From positions 1 to 64,000 of the forward strand of contig CAKTJC010000008.1 in NCBI GenBank assembly GCA_934567355.1: 64,000 nt of DNA, in the 5' to 3' direction. The notes below the pieces were generated by a model that worked only from the letters and a program-made list of their open reading frames with translations, was not told the origin of the DNA and did no database searches. The translations under genes were made by a program, and so were the position numbers. This DNA is from an uncultured Oscillospiraceae bacterium. Its GTDB lineage: Bacteria; Bacillota; Clostridia; Oscillospirales; Oscillospiraceae. Shown here one piece after another: positions 27,779 through 37,114 of this stretch (positions are counted from its first letter, which is position 1; every line of letters begins with the position of its first letter).

Positions 27779-29200
27779 CTAGTTCACCAGGGGCATTGTG
27801 AATGTAAACTCGGTCTTGCCGTCGCGGCTGGTAACGCTGATGTTTTCGCCGTGGCTGCACACGATGGTCTTGACGATGTACAGCCCCAGCCCCCAGCCGT
27901 CGCGGTTCTGGGAGCGGGATTTATCCAGCTTGTGGAAGCGGTCGAATACCAGGGGCAGCTCCTCCGGCGGGATGGTCTCGCCGTCGTTGGAGACGGAGAC
28001 ATAGACCTTGCCGCCGCCTTCCTTGATGGTAAGCCCCAGATTGCCCCCCTCGGGGCAGAATTTCACGGCGTTGTCCACCAGGTTATACACCACCTGAGTG
28101 ATGGAATCCTGGTTGGCAAAGGTATAAACCGGATGCTCCGGCATATCCACATTGACATTGATATGCTTGTCGTTGATCCGCTTTTCAAAATTCAGCAGCG
28201 CCAGGGCGGCGCACTCCTCCATGTCGAAATTGACCTTCTTCTCGTCGGGGATCTGCTTGTCCTGGAGCTGGGAGATGTCCAGCATGCTGCGCACCAGGCG
28301 GCTCAGGCGCTTGGTCTCATCGGAGATAATTTGAAGATAGTGCCGCTCGCTCTCCGGAGGGATGGTGCCGTCCAGGATGCCGTCTACATAGCCGGAGATG
28401 GTGGTCATGGGCGTTTTCAGCTCGTGGGACACATTGGCGACGAATTCCTGCCGCTGATATTCGCTCTTTTGCAGGCTGGACGCCATGTTATTAAAAGCGA
28501 TTGCCAGGTCGCGCGTCTCGTCGCTGTAGGAATCGTCCACCCGGACGCGGGAATCCAGATCGCCGTGGCCGAAGGCATTGGCTGCCTTTGCCAGATCCCG
28601 CAGGGGACGGCTGGAAGTGCCCGCATAGGCAAACACACCCACAATGGAAATGAGAATGACCACCAGAGCGGTATTGAGATAGTACCGCGCCAGCCGCTTG
28701 AGCACCGTGTTGGTGCTGGCGGTGGGGACGGAGACAATGGTAATGCCCAGAACCGTATCCTCATACGAAATGGGCTTTGACACCAGGTAGCGGGAATCGT
28801 CATACAGCCCCCGGATGATGCCGGTGGCCTCGTCCCCCCCGGAGGATACTACCTTGTCGATGTATTCGGAATTGACGGTCAGCCGGGTATGCTTGCAGCC
28901 GAAGGGAGAATCGGAGCAGGAGGTGACCTTGCCGGTGGGGTCGCAGATGATAATATCCGAATCCGTCAGGCTGGTGGCCACATTCAGGTTCAGCCGCACG
29001 CCGGCATCCACGTCGTCGTTTCCTGCGGCGTATGCAGCCGCCAGGTGGGAAATGGATTCCGCATCCCGCTCCAGCCGGGTGAAGGTGGTGTCGGTCAGAT
29101 ATTCCTTCACCAGCTGCTGATAGGACGCCCCCAGCATGGTCAGCGACAAAAGCAAAATCAGCGCGCCCGTATAAAAGCTGCGCCCAAAGGATGATTTCAT
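27779..29200 (-). CDS. Membrane sensor histidine kinase
   Basis: A 473-residue kinase: membrane helix (about 10-30), extracytoplasmic sensor domain (about 35-175), second helix (about 175-198), HAMP (200-255), HisKA with the phospho-acceptor in VSHELKTPMTT (about residue 265) and an HATPase_c domain with NAVKFCPEG and GWGLGLYIVK boxes. ATG 29200 is preferred (AGGTG 9 nt upstream) over a GTG at 29212. Partner of the regulator at 29359 and upstream of htrA, suggesting envelope-stress sensing. Confidence 0.92.
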   Translation of the reverse strand: MKSSFGRSFYTGALILLLSLTMLGASYQQLVKEYLTDTTFTRLERDAESISHLAAAYAAGNDDVDAGVRLNLNVATSLTDSDIIICDPTGKVTSCSDSPFGCKHTRLTVNSEYIDKVVSSGGDEATGIIRGLYDDSRYLVSKPISYEDTVLGITIVSVPTASTNTVLKRLARYYLNTALVVILISIVGVFAYAGTSSRPLRDLAKAANAFGHGDLDSRVRVDDSYSDETRDLAIAFNNMASSLQKSEYQRQEFVANVSHELKTPMTTISGYVDGILDGTIPPESERHYLQIISDETKRLSRLVRSMLDISQLQDKQIPDEKKVNFDMEECAALALLNFEKRINDKHINVNVDMPEHPVYTFANQDSITQVVYNLVDNAVKFCPEGGNLGLTIKEGGGKVYVSVSNDGETIPPEELPLVFDRFHKLDKSRSQNRDGWGLGLYIVKTIVCSHGENISVTSRDGKTEFTFTMPLVN

Positions 29201-29313
29201 GGGATGAATCACCTCGTATTTTCTGAGAGATAACGCTCAAAGCGATGTGCCTGCCCCGGTTTCCGCCGCAGAAGCGATACCGGGCAAATTTGCCTCAAAG
29301 CGTCACTAAAATA

Positions 29314-29356
29314 CCAAAAAATGGGCATGCAGTCAACCCCCGCCGCCCATTTTTGG
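29314..29356 (-). terminator. Hairpin between response regulator and kinase
   Basis: CCAAAAAATGGGC and GCCCATTTTTGG form an A/T-capped stem just after the response-regulator stop. On the minus strand the loop and 3' arm also contain TTGACT-17-TATTTT, so a secondary promoter for the kinase is possible. The role is uncertain. Confidence 0.45.
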
Positions 29357-29358
29357 TG

Positions 29359-30048
29359 TTATTGCTCTACTTCGAACTTGTAGCCCACGCCCCACACGGT
29401 TTTCAGATTCCACTTAGGGCTGACGCCCTCCAGCTTTTCACGCAGGCGCTTGACATGGACGTCCACGGTGCGGGAGTCGCCGAAATAATCGAAGCCCCAC
29501 ACCTCGTCCAGCAGCTGATTGCGGGTATAAACCCGATTGGGGGAGGAGGCCAGATAGAACAGCAGCTCCATTTCCTTCGGCGGCGTATCCACCTTCTTGC
29601 CGTCCACCGTCAGCTCAAAGGCATCCATATCGATGATCAGCTTATCAAATACCAGCCGCCGCGCCTTCTTTTCGGCGCTGATGCCGCTGGTGCGGCGCAG
29701 AACGGCTTCAATGCGCGCCAGCAGCTCCTTCATCTCAAAGGGCTTGGTGACATAATCGTCCGCTCCGCTCTTCAGACCCGTAACCTTGTCATCGGTCTCA
29801 CCCTTGGCGGTGAGCATGATGACCGGCGTTTTGGACTCAGCCCGAATCGCCCGGCAGACGGACCACCCATCCATCACCGGCATCATCACATCCAGCAGCA
29901 CTAAATCGGGCTTGATGGTGCGGAATTTCTCCAGCGCCTGCCCACCGTCGGATGCCCATGTAACGGCATAGCCTTCCTTCTCCAGATACATTTTCAGCAA
30001 ATCTGCAATATTACGGTCGTCCTCTGCGACCAGAACCGAAATTGCCAT
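29359..30048 (-). CDS. OmpR/PhoB-family response regulator
   Basis: A 229-residue regulator. The receiver domain (1-120) has acidic pocket EDD at residues 9-11, phospho-acceptor Asp in LVLLDVMMPVMDG and conserved Lys in YVTKPFEMKELL. The C-terminal winged helix (about 135-228) carries SSPNRVYTRNQLLDEVWGFD and RTVDVHVKRLREKLE. ATG near 30048 gives the canonical MAISVLVAEDD start. First gene of the run with the kinase, htrA and thioesterase. Confidence 0.92.
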   Translation of the reverse strand: MAISVLVAEDDRNIADLLKMYLEKEGYAVTWASDGGQALEKFRTIKPDLVLLDVMMPVMDGWSVCRAIRAESKTPVIMLTAKGETDDKVTGLKSGADDYVTKPFEMKELLARIEAVLRRTSGISAEKKARRLVFDKLIIDMDAFELTVDGKKVDTPPKEMELLFYLASSPNRVYTRNQLLDEVWGFDYFGDSRTVDVHVKRLREKLEGVSPKWNLKTVWGVGYKFEVEQ

Positions 30049-30105
30049 GATCCATCTTCCTTTCCATCTTCGGGGCATTTTCCCCGTTTCTTTCCTTTGA
30101 TTGCA

Positions 30106-30147
30106 ATTATATCCGAAAGCGGTGAATTTTCTTGAATAATTTGTAAA
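30106..30147 (-). promoter_or_regulatory. Promoter with direct repeats upstream of the two-component operon
   Basis: On the minus strand a TATAAT -10 (30106-30111) has no good -35. In its place are three tandem elements TTTACA (30142-30147), TTCAAG (30131-30136) and TTCACC (30121-30126), spaced about 10-11 bp. This arrangement is typical of PhoB/PhoP-family binding sites at activated promoters and suggests autoregulation. Confidence 0.4.
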
Positions 30148-30236
30148 GCTTTTTCCCCGGAAATGTTAAGGAGCATCTGCCAGCGCTGTCCGCCGGGATC
30201 AGGTTTGCCGACGTGAACGAGTCATTGGTCTCGGCT

Positions 30237-31526
30237 TCAGCCGTGCCCTATGCCTCGCAGCCACTGGAAGACGCCAACCTGGAAGCCATCCTTTATCACA
30301 GGCATTCCGTCACAATCGGTTTTACAGGCGTTGTTATACACCGGAACCCAAGCGAAATGGGGAATAAAGCGGTACGGTGTGCCGTCCGGGTTGCGGAATA
30401 GGCCGGAAGTATCTTCGATTTTATCCAGGTAGGTAAAATGGACTTCCTTTGCACCATTTTCCTTCAATCTGCGGTACAGGGGAACAACCGTCTTATCCGG
30501 GTCAACCACAAAATCCCCCCGGCAGTGGACGAACCAGATAGGCGTGTCCTTCATGGCTGCAATTTCCTCCTGTGTCAAAAACTCAGTCACGATTGCTTCA
30601 CACACCGGCACTGCGGCAGCATAAAATTTCGGGTAGGCCATGACCTGCTTGAGCGTCATAAAGCCGCCGTTGGAATTGCCCGCGATGAATATCCGGTCTT
30701 CGCAGATCTCTCCCGCATGCTCCCGCAAGAAGGTATCTACGGTACATTTTACCGCCTCCACATAAATGGAGTCGTTGCTCTGCATCAGAGGCGTCCCCTT
30801 CCCGTCATCCATCCAGAGAGTGGGACATTGCGGCACCAGCACCCATGCGCCGCCCAGAGCAGCCTGCCCCTCGTCGCTGGAAAAGCCCGTAACCTTGTTG
30901 CCCACCACTGGGTAGCGGGGATCGGTTCCTCCGCCGCCCGCACCGTGCAGCCATACCAGCAAGGGCCTCTTTCCATCTCCCTTTGGCCGGAACCAGCCAT
31001 AGCGCAAGGGATGCGCTTCGTCCACATCACAGTGAAACTGCCACCCCTCGGCGGCCGGACAGATGGTCGTACCGCATACATCAAATACCATTCCCATGAT
31101 GCCGGGTGCCCCCGGGATGGGGGCGATCTGCGTAATCACCGTTTCCATCCGTACAAAATCATTGTAGTATTGCTTTGCCTGTGCGCCAAGGGCACTCAAA
31201 TGCACCAGCGGTCCATAGTCCATGTCCAGTGCCACCCGGTCTGCACGGAGCACGGGCTTTCCCTGCGCGTCGCAGGGGTAGGCCTGCCTGACGCGCCAAT
31301 AGCCCTGTGACAGGCCATCCTGTGTATCCGCCAGTGCCTCGGGGGAGAAATTTTCGCTGTTCAGCCGGATGATCTCTCCCGTGGTTCGATTGTAGCGCCG
31401 AGAGAAAACACTGAAGGTCTGCGGCGTTACCGCCCCGGCGCTGACGCACTCCGGCAGGTGTAAAATCAGCTTGCTGATAAACGCCCCCGCGTCCGTCAGC
31501 ACTGCATATCGGTCAAACTGTGCCAT
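30237..31526 (-). CDS. Alpha/beta-hydrolase esterase with N-terminal Ig-like region (PHB depolymerase / CE1 type)
   Basis: A 429-residue protein without signal peptide. Residues 1-180 form a beta-rich region like the Ig-like domain of some secreted esterases. The hydrolase domain follows, with VWLHGAGGGG (oxyanion loop), the nucleophile in AGNSNGGFM, and acidic and His residues in HCRGDFVVDPD and the C-terminal part. The fold is used by acetyl- and feruloyl-type carbohydrate esterases and by PHB depolymerases; the real ester is unknown. ATG 31526 follows AGGAGG. It is the last gene of the minus-strand sulfatase operon. Confidence 0.8.
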   Translation of the reverse strand: MAQFDRYAVLTDAGAFISKLILHLPECVSAGAVTPQTFSVFSRRYNRTTGEIIRLNSENFSPEALADTQDGLSQGYWRVRQAYPCDAQGKPVLRADRVALDMDYGPLVHLSALGAQAKQYYNDFVRMETVITQIAPIPGAPGIMGMVFDVCGTTICPAAEGWQFHCDVDEAHPLRYGWFRPKGDGKRPLLVWLHGAGGGGTDPRYPVVGNKVTGFSSDEGQAALGGAWVLVPQCPTLWMDDGKGTPLMQSNDSIYVEAVKCTVDTFLREHAGEICEDRIFIAGNSNGGFMTLKQVMAYPKFYAAAVPVCEAIVTEFLTQEEIAAMKDTPIWFVHCRGDFVVDPDKTVVPLYRRLKENGAKEVHFTYLDKIEDTSGLFRNPDGTPYRFIPHFAWVPVYNNACKTDCDGMPVIKDGFQVGVFQWLRGIGHG

Positions 31527-31546
31527 TTTATATTTCCTCCTGTTTT

Positions 31547-32473
31547 TCATCGATTGAACAGCCAGCTGCCAACGCTCAGCACTGCCGGCATCGTCAAAGT
31601 GGAAAGCAGCGTACTCATTGCCACCATCTGGCAGGCGTAGGGATAATCCTCGCCGTACAGCTGCGCGTATACCGCCACGTTTGAACCGACCGGAGCGCAG
31701 GCAGCGGCCAGGATGGTCAGGCGCAGCGTCGTATCCGCCGGGATCGGCGATAGCAGCAGCATTGTAGCTGCCGGAATCAGCAGCAGCAGCACTGCGCTCA
31801 GGATGTAAAGCCCCGGCTTTGTCAGCATGGCGATGGGGTTTGTCTGTGCAAGATAAACGCCGAGTACCAGCATTGCCAGCGGTCCGTTCAGCGCCGCAAT
31901 CCCGCTGACGGTATTGCGAATGATGCCAGGAAGCCGTGTGCCCAATCCCGTAAAGAACAGCAGCAGTCCCACCGCCAGTCCGGCACAGATCGGATTGAAC
32001 AAAAGCTGCTTCCATCCCGCCTGTGCTTTTCCCCGGCTCAGAAGCGCGATGCCGTAAACCCATTGCATCACATTGAGAAACGCCACGAAAGCAACCAGAT
32101 AAAATACCGCGCTTTCTCCGAAGCAGGCCTTGACCAGCGGAATGCCCATGAAGCCCGCATTGGAAAAGGCCGCCGCAAAATTATCCACGGGGCTCTTCCC
32201 ATAAATCAGCCGTGCCAGCGCCATTGCCAGCAGCAGCGCCCCCGCACCCAGCAGTGCGCTCACGCCCAACTGTTCCAAACGCTCCGGCGTGAATTCTACG
32301 CAGAAGCTGTTGATGATCACGCCCGGAAGCACCAGCCAGAGCAGCAGCGCCGCAATGCTTTTGCTCCCCTCTGCCGTTATTTTCCCGCGGCGAAACAGCA
32401 GATAGCCCATGGCCATATACAGTGCCATGGTAACGGACTGCCGAAAAATAATACCTGTCAATTCTGTGCTCAT
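31547..32473 (-). CDS. AEC (auxin efflux carrier) family transporter
   Basis: A 308-residue membrane protein with about ten helices in two inverted halves. Family traits are PGVIINSFCVEF in the first half and VGSNVAVYAQLYGEDYPYACQMV near the C-terminus. Characterised bacterial AEC members carry dicarboxylates or other organic anions. GGGGGAG precedes the ATG at 32473. Its place between a sulfatase and an esterase suggests it moves an organic-acid product or substrate of the island. Confidence 0.85.
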   Translation of the reverse strand: MSTELTGIIFRQSVTMALYMAMGYLLFRRGKITAEGSKSIAALLLWLVLPGVIINSFCVEFTPERLEQLGVSALLGAGALLLAMALARLIYGKSPVDNFAAAFSNAGFMGIPLVKACFGESAVFYLVAFVAFLNVMQWVYGIALLSRGKAQAGWKQLLFNPICAGLAVGLLLFFTGLGTRLPGIIRNTVSGIAALNGPLAMLVLGVYLAQTNPIAMLTKPGLYILSAVLLLLIPAATMLLLSPIPADTTLRLTILAAACAPVGSNVAVYAQLYGEDYPYACQMVAMSTLLSTLTMPAVLSVGSWLFNR

Positions 32474-32519
32474 TGTTTTTCTCCCCCACTGTCCTGCCAG
32501 CAGCAGTTTAGTGCTGCCC

Positions 32520-33995
32520 TTAAATCCCCAGCCGCTCGTACTGCTCCTGCGGCGCGTCAACAGCTCCCATTTCGGTGCGCAGCGCCTTCTGCAACTCCTT
32601 TTCTTTTTGGGAATCCTGAAGTGGATGCAGCTGAAGCGGATCGTGCTCTACGTCAAAGAGCATATCGCCGAACCGGTATGCGCTGAAATGGGCGCTGGCA
32701 GGCAGCTTCAAAACGGGCAGCTCTTTGGTAAACGGGAAAGGGTCCGCCAGCGTGGCTGCCTTCAGCTGTGCCAGTGGTTTTCGGCTGTTCATATCCGTCG
32801 GCATGAGCGTATATTCAAAGCATGGCTTGTTGTCCTCTGAAATTGGGGCACGCATATAGACATACTTTCCGTCCGTGATGTTCACATGACCGGCAAACAT
32901 GCCGAAGATGGCATAATCCCGAATTTTTTCATCAGCAGTGATAACCGGGCTCAAATCCCTGCCCATCATATCCTTCGGCAGCTTCTGGCCAAAAAAGCCC
33001 AGCAGGGTCGCAGAAATATCGATACACTGCACCAGCGACTTGCGGTGCGTGTTCTTTACGCCGTAGCGGGGATCCCAGATAAACAACGGTGTATTGGCGA
33101 TCTCATTGTACATGGGCATAACATTTTTCGCCCACCACTGATGCTCTCCCAGGAGGAAGCCATGGTCAGTGTTCACAATAAGCATGGTATCTTTCCACAT
33201 GTCATAGCGATCCATCATATCCAGCACGCGCCCCAGCGACCGGTCGCACATGCTCAGCAGGGAAAGGTACTTTTTCCGGATTTTCCCCACAAATGCCTCG
33301 TCCTCACGCACCATGTTGTAGGCAGGCCAGTCATAGGGGGCGGACTGCTCATCGATGCCGTATTCCCGCTGGAATTCCTCCGGTGCGGTGAACGGCTCAT
33401 GGGGATCGAAGGTTTCAATTTGCAGGAACCAATTGTCGTGCTCCCGGTTATTCTCAATGAATTCAATGCCCTTGTCAAACACCAGTTCCTGGGGGTATCT
33501 GCCCTGACGCCGGATGTATTCGCGGTTCACCGCATTGTAGTGCCGGGCAGCGCGCATGATTCTGGCATAGTCACCGGTCATACCGAAGCTGTGGGTGTCC
33601 TCATAGTCGCCCAGGTCGCCCTTCCAGGTGTCATTTTCCTGCCCGCGATCAATTTCCCATGAAGAGTAGCGGGTGTGATAGGTGGCACCGCCGTCCTCCC
33701 AATAGTGGTCGTGGTCAGAGATCAGGTGGGTATAGATCCCGTTTCTTTTCAGGATTTCCGGTACGCTGTCGTCCCACGGTTCGATCGGCCCCCAGCCCCG
33801 GTGGAGGAAGCTGACCCGGCCGGTGTGGAGATCCCGCCGCGCCGGCATGCAGGGAAGGCTTCCCACATAGCAGGTATCAAAAGTGACGGACTGCTGCCCC
33901 AATCGCTCAAAATTCGGGCAGATTGCCTCTGTGCAGCCGTAGTTCGGCAAGGTGCGGCGGTTGAGTGTGTCATACATGACCATAATTGCGCGCAT
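32520..33995 (-). CDS. Cytosolic Cys-type sulfatase (S1 family), copy 1
   Basis: A 491-residue alkaline-phosphatase-fold sulfatase. The maturation motif is C49-M-P-A-R, the Cys type converted to formylglycine by an anaerobic radical-SAM enzyme. It is followed by LHTGRVSFLHRGWGPIEPWDD. Metal-site residues are D9 (MVMYDTLN), and D and H in VNTDHGFLLGEHQWW. It begins directly with the first beta strand, so it has no signal peptide. It is a close paralogue of the sulfatase at 46194 and lies 15 bp after an alpha/beta-hydrolase gene. Confidence 0.93.
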   Translation of the reverse strand: MRAIMVMYDTLNRRTLPNYGCTEAICPNFERLGQQSVTFDTCYVGSLPCMPARRDLHTGRVSFLHRGWGPIEPWDDSVPEILKRNGIYTHLISDHDHYWEDGGATYHTRYSSWEIDRGQENDTWKGDLGDYEDTHSFGMTGDYARIMRAARHYNAVNREYIRRQGRYPQELVFDKGIEFIENNREHDNWFLQIETFDPHEPFTAPEEFQREYGIDEQSAPYDWPAYNMVREDEAFVGKIRKKYLSLLSMCDRSLGRVLDMMDRYDMWKDTMLIVNTDHGFLLGEHQWWAKNVMPMYNEIANTPLFIWDPRYGVKNTHRKSLVQCIDISATLLGFFGQKLPKDMMGRDLSPVITADEKIRDYAIFGMFAGHVNITDGKYVYMRAPISEDNKPCFEYTLMPTDMNSRKPLAQLKAATLADPFPFTKELPVLKLPASAHFSAYRFGDMLFDVEHDPLQLHPLQDSQKEKELQKALRTEMGAVDAPQEQYERLGI

Positions 33996-34010
33996 ATGTA
34001 ATTCTCCTTC

Positions 34011-34826
34011 TTATGGGGTATCAAAAATCTTCCGTAAAAACAGAAGCAGCTCTCCTGTGGTGAGATGATAGTGCGGGCGGCTTCGGAAAACATTGAAAAA
34101 GCCATGACCGGCGCCGGGATACGTTTTTAATGTGACATCCAGCCCCTGCGCGGTACAGGTCGAGACATACTTTTGGATGGAGGTCAGCGGAACAATCTCG
34201 TCTTCCTCGCCATGCTGTATGAGCGTCGGCGGTGCATCCCAGTCCGGATGCACCGAATCGACGATCGGAACATCTTCCGTCACTGCACCGAGCAAAACCG
34301 CCAGCGGGGTGTCCTGCTGCTCCGCATCGAGGATCGCTGGATTAAACAGCGCCAACCCGGCAGGCTGGACGCCTGTCAGTCTGCCGCACATCAGCGCAAT
34401 CAGGCCGCCCGCCGAGCCGCCGGACAGGGCGATCCGCGCCGGATCCACCTGCCAGCTGGCAGCGTTTTCCCGTACAAAATTCCACGCGCAGGCGCCATCG
34501 TGTATACTTTCCCGCGGCGTCGTACCATGGACGGAGGCGATTCGATAGTCGGCGCAGAAAGCGGCAATCCCTTCCTTGGCGCACTCCTCAGCCTGAAGCT
34601 GGAAGGCCTTGCGGCTGCCGATGCGAAAACCCCCGCCAAAAAAGAACAAAATACCCGGGTGCTGTCCCGGATATTGCACTGGATCCGGCAGGTAGATGTC
34701 AATTGCCAGCACACAGCCATCGCTTTCGTAATATTCCGTGCAGCATGTGACCGTCTGCTCCTGCGCCTGTCTCAGCGCGGCTGCCGGGTCAAAGTTTTGC
34801 GGGGTGGTTGAGTCGGAACAATGCAT
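34011..34826 (-). CDS. Alpha/beta-hydrolase (HSL / acetyl-esterase-like)
   Basis: A 271-residue cytosolic hydrolase. The oxyanion motif reads LFFFGGGFRIGS (the family HGGG variant), the nucleophile Ser is in LSGGSAGGL, the acid in HGEEDEIVP and the His in GAGHGFF. The family cleaves short-chain carboxylic esters, including acetylated sugars. It is translated just ahead of sulfatase copy 1, which suggests substrates that carry both acyl and sulfate esters. Confidence 0.85.
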   Translation of the reverse strand: MHCSDSTTPQNFDPAAALRQAQEQTVTCCTEYYESDGCVLAIDIYLPDPVQYPGQHPGILFFFGGGFRIGSRKAFQLQAEECAKEGIAAFCADYRIASVHGTTPRESIHDGACAWNFVRENAASWQVDPARIALSGGSAGGLIALMCGRLTGVQPAGLALFNPAILDAEQQDTPLAVLLGAVTEDVPIVDSVHPDWDAPPTLIQHGEEDEIVPLTSIQKYVSTCTAQGLDVTLKTYPGAGHGFFNVFRSRPHYHLTTGELLLFLRKIFDTP

Positions 34827-34862
34827 ACCGTTCTCCTTTTTATGTTCACATTTTATTAAACA

Positions 34863-34926
34863 GCGCTGACGGCAGGTTTCTGCAAATCTGCTTTTCAGAC
34901 CTGCAAAGTCCGGGTGCCGTCAGCGC
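34863..34926. other. Long two-tier hairpin between oppF and the hydrolase
   Basis: GCGCTGACGGCA (34863-34874) pairs perfectly with TGCCGTCAGCGC (34915-34926). The 40-nt interior contains a second stem (GCAGGT with ACCTGC). There is no U-run, so it is more likely an mRNA processing or stability element than a terminator. Confidence 0.55.
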
Positions 34927-34939
34927 CTTTCAAATCAAT

Positions 34940-35129
34940 CAAGGAAGCTCTGATCAAATCAGCAAAAGCTGACAGTGAAAGTTTTTTTGCCCAATCAGGG
35001 CATCCAAAGCGGCAGAACGCCCGGTATCCCCGCGAAGGTATGCCGCATCCGTAACCGCTTTGGACGCCAGCGGGGTGGGTGGAAATATCTGCTGTTCTGC
35101 CAAAGATGATTGATCCGGGGTTTCCTTAA
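34940..35129. repeat. Non-coding hairpin repeat, copy D (MITE-like)
   Basis: About 190 bp with ends AAGGAAGCTCTGATCAAATC (left) and the complement of GATTGATCCGGGGTTTCC (right). An internal inverted repeat is built on ATCCAAAGCGG and CCGCTTTGGA. Its left end is nearly the same as copy E at 58609 (AGCAAAAGCTGACAG against AGCAGAAGCTGACAG). It lies between oppF1 and the hydrolase inside an apparent operon and overlaps the oppF1 stop. Confidence 0.65.
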
Positions 35130-36091
35130 AGAGCCTCTTTGTTGATTTCGCGGATGCGGCAGCACCGAACCAGGTGGCCAGGCGTGACCTCCTCCTGAAT
35201 CTGCGGCTTCAGGCATTCCTCAGTGGCATACTTGCAGCGGGCGGCAAAGCGGCAGCCGGGCTTGGGATTGATGGGAGAGGTCAGCTCGCCCTCAAGGATC
35301 TCCGGCTGGGTGGGGTTGTGAATATCCACGGAAGGGATCGCCGAGAGCAGCGCCTTTGTGTAGGGATGCAGCGGGCGCCGGAACAGCTCCTCCGTAGGGC
35401 ACAGCTCCACGACCTGACCGAGGTACATCACGCAGATATTATCCGAAATGTGCCGAACCACGGAGAGGTTGTGGGTCACGAACAGATAGGTAAGTCCACG
35501 CTTTTCCTGCAAATCCCGCAGCAGATTCAGCACCTGCGCCTGAATGGAGACATCCAGCGCGGATACCGGCTCGTCACAAACCACGAAATCAGGATTGAGC
35601 GCCAGTGCCCGCGCAATTCCCACGCGCTGGCGGCGGCCGCCGTCCAGTTCATGGGGGTATGATACCCGAAGCCGGTGGTCGATGCCGACCAGTTCCATCA
35701 GCTCGTTGGAGATCTCGGCAATCTGCTTTTTGGAATACCGTCCCGAAACCTTCAGCGGCTCGCAAATGGTGGCCTCGACAGTTTTTCGGGGATCGATGGA
35801 GGAATAGGGATCCTGAAAGATGATCTGCATTTTCTCCCGCGCCTGCTTCAGCTTTCTTCCCTTCAGGTCGGATATATCCTCACCGTTTAAGAAAATCTGA
35901 CCGTCGGTTCGCTCCAGAAGATGAATGATGGTGCGCCCCAGGGTGGATTTACCGCAGCCCGATTCGCCCACAACGCCCAGGGTAGTACCCTTTTCAATCT
36001 TCAGCGTCACATCATCGACTGCATGCAGGGTTCCGCGCGGCGTCGGGAAATACTTTTTCAGTCCCCTCACTTCAATTACGGGCACGCTCAT
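35126..36091 (-). CDS. Dpp/Opp-type ABC transporter ATPase, OppF-like (set 1)
   Basis: A 321-residue ATPase with Walker A GESGCGKSTLGR, Walker B FVVCDEPVSALDVS and the oligopeptide-transporter C-terminal Cys motif (CRFAARCKYATEEC). The signature reads LDGGRRQRVGIARAL instead of LSGGQ, a change shared with the OppF at 54820. ATG 36091 overlaps the oppD stop. It pairs with OppD at 36088. Opp/Dpp family members carry peptides, nickel or oligosaccharides; here a sulfated compound is inferred from neighbours. Confidence 0.9.
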   Translation of the reverse strand: MSVPVIEVRGLKKYFPTPRGTLHAVDDVTLKIEKGTTLGVVGESGCGKSTLGRTIIHLLERTDGQIFLNGEDISDLKGRKLKQAREKMQIIFQDPYSSIDPRKTVEATICEPLKVSGRYSKKQIAEISNELMELVGIDHRLRVSYPHELDGGRRQRVGIARALALNPDFVVCDEPVSALDVSIQAQVLNLLRDLQEKRGLTYLFVTHNLSVVRHISDNICVMYLGQVVELCPTEELFRRPLHPYTKALLSAIPSVDIHNPTQPEILEGELTSPINPKPGCRFAARCKYATEECLKPQIQEEVTPGHLVRCCRIREINKEAL

Positions 36092-37095
36092 TTCTTTCCT
36101 TCCTCCTTTTGCACGGCTGCAAGATTGCAGCATCTGCACAGATGACCGTCTGCGGTTTGGGTCATTTCAATAGTACCCGTCTTGCACCGCTCCGTAGCGT
36201 ACTTGCAGCGCGGCCAGAAGGCGCAGCCACTAGGCAGATCGGTCGGATCGGGGGGAAGTCCCTCAATTGGGTGCAGACGGCTTTCGTTGACAGCCATATT
36301 GGGAATTGCGCCAAACAGACCAATGGTATAGGGGTGGCAGCGATAGTCGAAGATCTGCTCTTTGCTTCCGTACTCAATGATGCTGCCCGCATAGACCACC
36401 GCTACATAATCGCAGAAAGTAGCGACGATTCCCATATCGTGCGTGATCAGCACCATGGAGGTTCCCAGCTTCTTTTTCAGTTCGCCGATGAGGCGCAGCA
36501 CCTGCGCCTGGATGGTAACATCCAGCGCCGTGGTGGGCTCGTCGGCCAACAGGAGTTCCGGATTGCAGGCCAGCGCAATGGCAATGACCACACGCTGCTT
36601 CATGCCGCCGGAGAACTGGTGGGGATACTCGCCGTAGCGTTCCCTCGGAATGCCGACCATTTCCAGCATTTCCTCCGCCCGTTTGCGAAAATCCGCCTGC
36701 GAGCCCTGGGTGTGCAGCGCGATGACCTCCGCGATCTGGCTGCCGACGGTCTGTACGGGGTTCAGCGCGGTCATGGGATCCTGAAAAATCATGGATATTT
36801 TTTTGCCACGGATCTGGCGCATTTCCGCTTCAGAAACGGCGGAGATCTCTTTGCCGTCCAGGAAGGTCTTTCCGCTGACAATGCGCGCGCCCACATCAGG
36901 CAGGATCCGCAGAATGGATTTTGCAATGGTGGTTTTTCCTGCACCGGTTTCGCCCACCAAGCCCAGGGTCTGCCCCTTTCCAAGCTGAAAGCTGACGCCG
37001 TTGACGGCGTGGACAACGGATTCCCGGGTAAAATACTCTACCACCAGATCCTGAATCTCCAGGAAAGGTACACTGTTTTGGATTTCTTCACTCAT
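36088..37095 (-). CDS. Dpp/Opp-type ABC transporter ATPase, OppD-like (set 1)
   Basis: A 335-residue ATPase with Walker [13 protein letters not shown], signature [15 protein letters not shown] and Walker [15 protein letters not shown]. The C-terminal cysteine cluster (CAFWPRCKYATERC, later CRCC) is the one that in DppD/DppF proteins can hold an Fe-S cluster. The signature here is canonical, unlike its OppF partner. Confidence 0.92.
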   Translation of the reverse strand: MSEEIQNSVPFLEIQDLVVEYFTRESVVHAVNGVSFQLGKGQTLGLVGETGAGKTTIAKSILRILPDVGARIVSGKTFLDGKEISAVSEAEMRQIRGKKISMIFQDPMTALNPVQTVGSQIAEVIALHTQGSQADFRKRAEEMLEMVGIPRERYGEYPHQFSGGMKQRVVIAIALACNPELLLADEPTTALDVTIQAQVLRLIGELKKKLGTSMVLITHDMGIVATFCDYVAVVYAGSIIEYGSKEQIFDYRCHPYTIGLFGAIPNMAVNESRLHPIEGLPPDPTDLPSGCAFWPRCKYATERCKTGTIEMTQTADGHLCRCCNLAAVQKEEGKK

Positions 37096-37114
37096 ATCGG
37101 TAGCCTCTCCTTTC

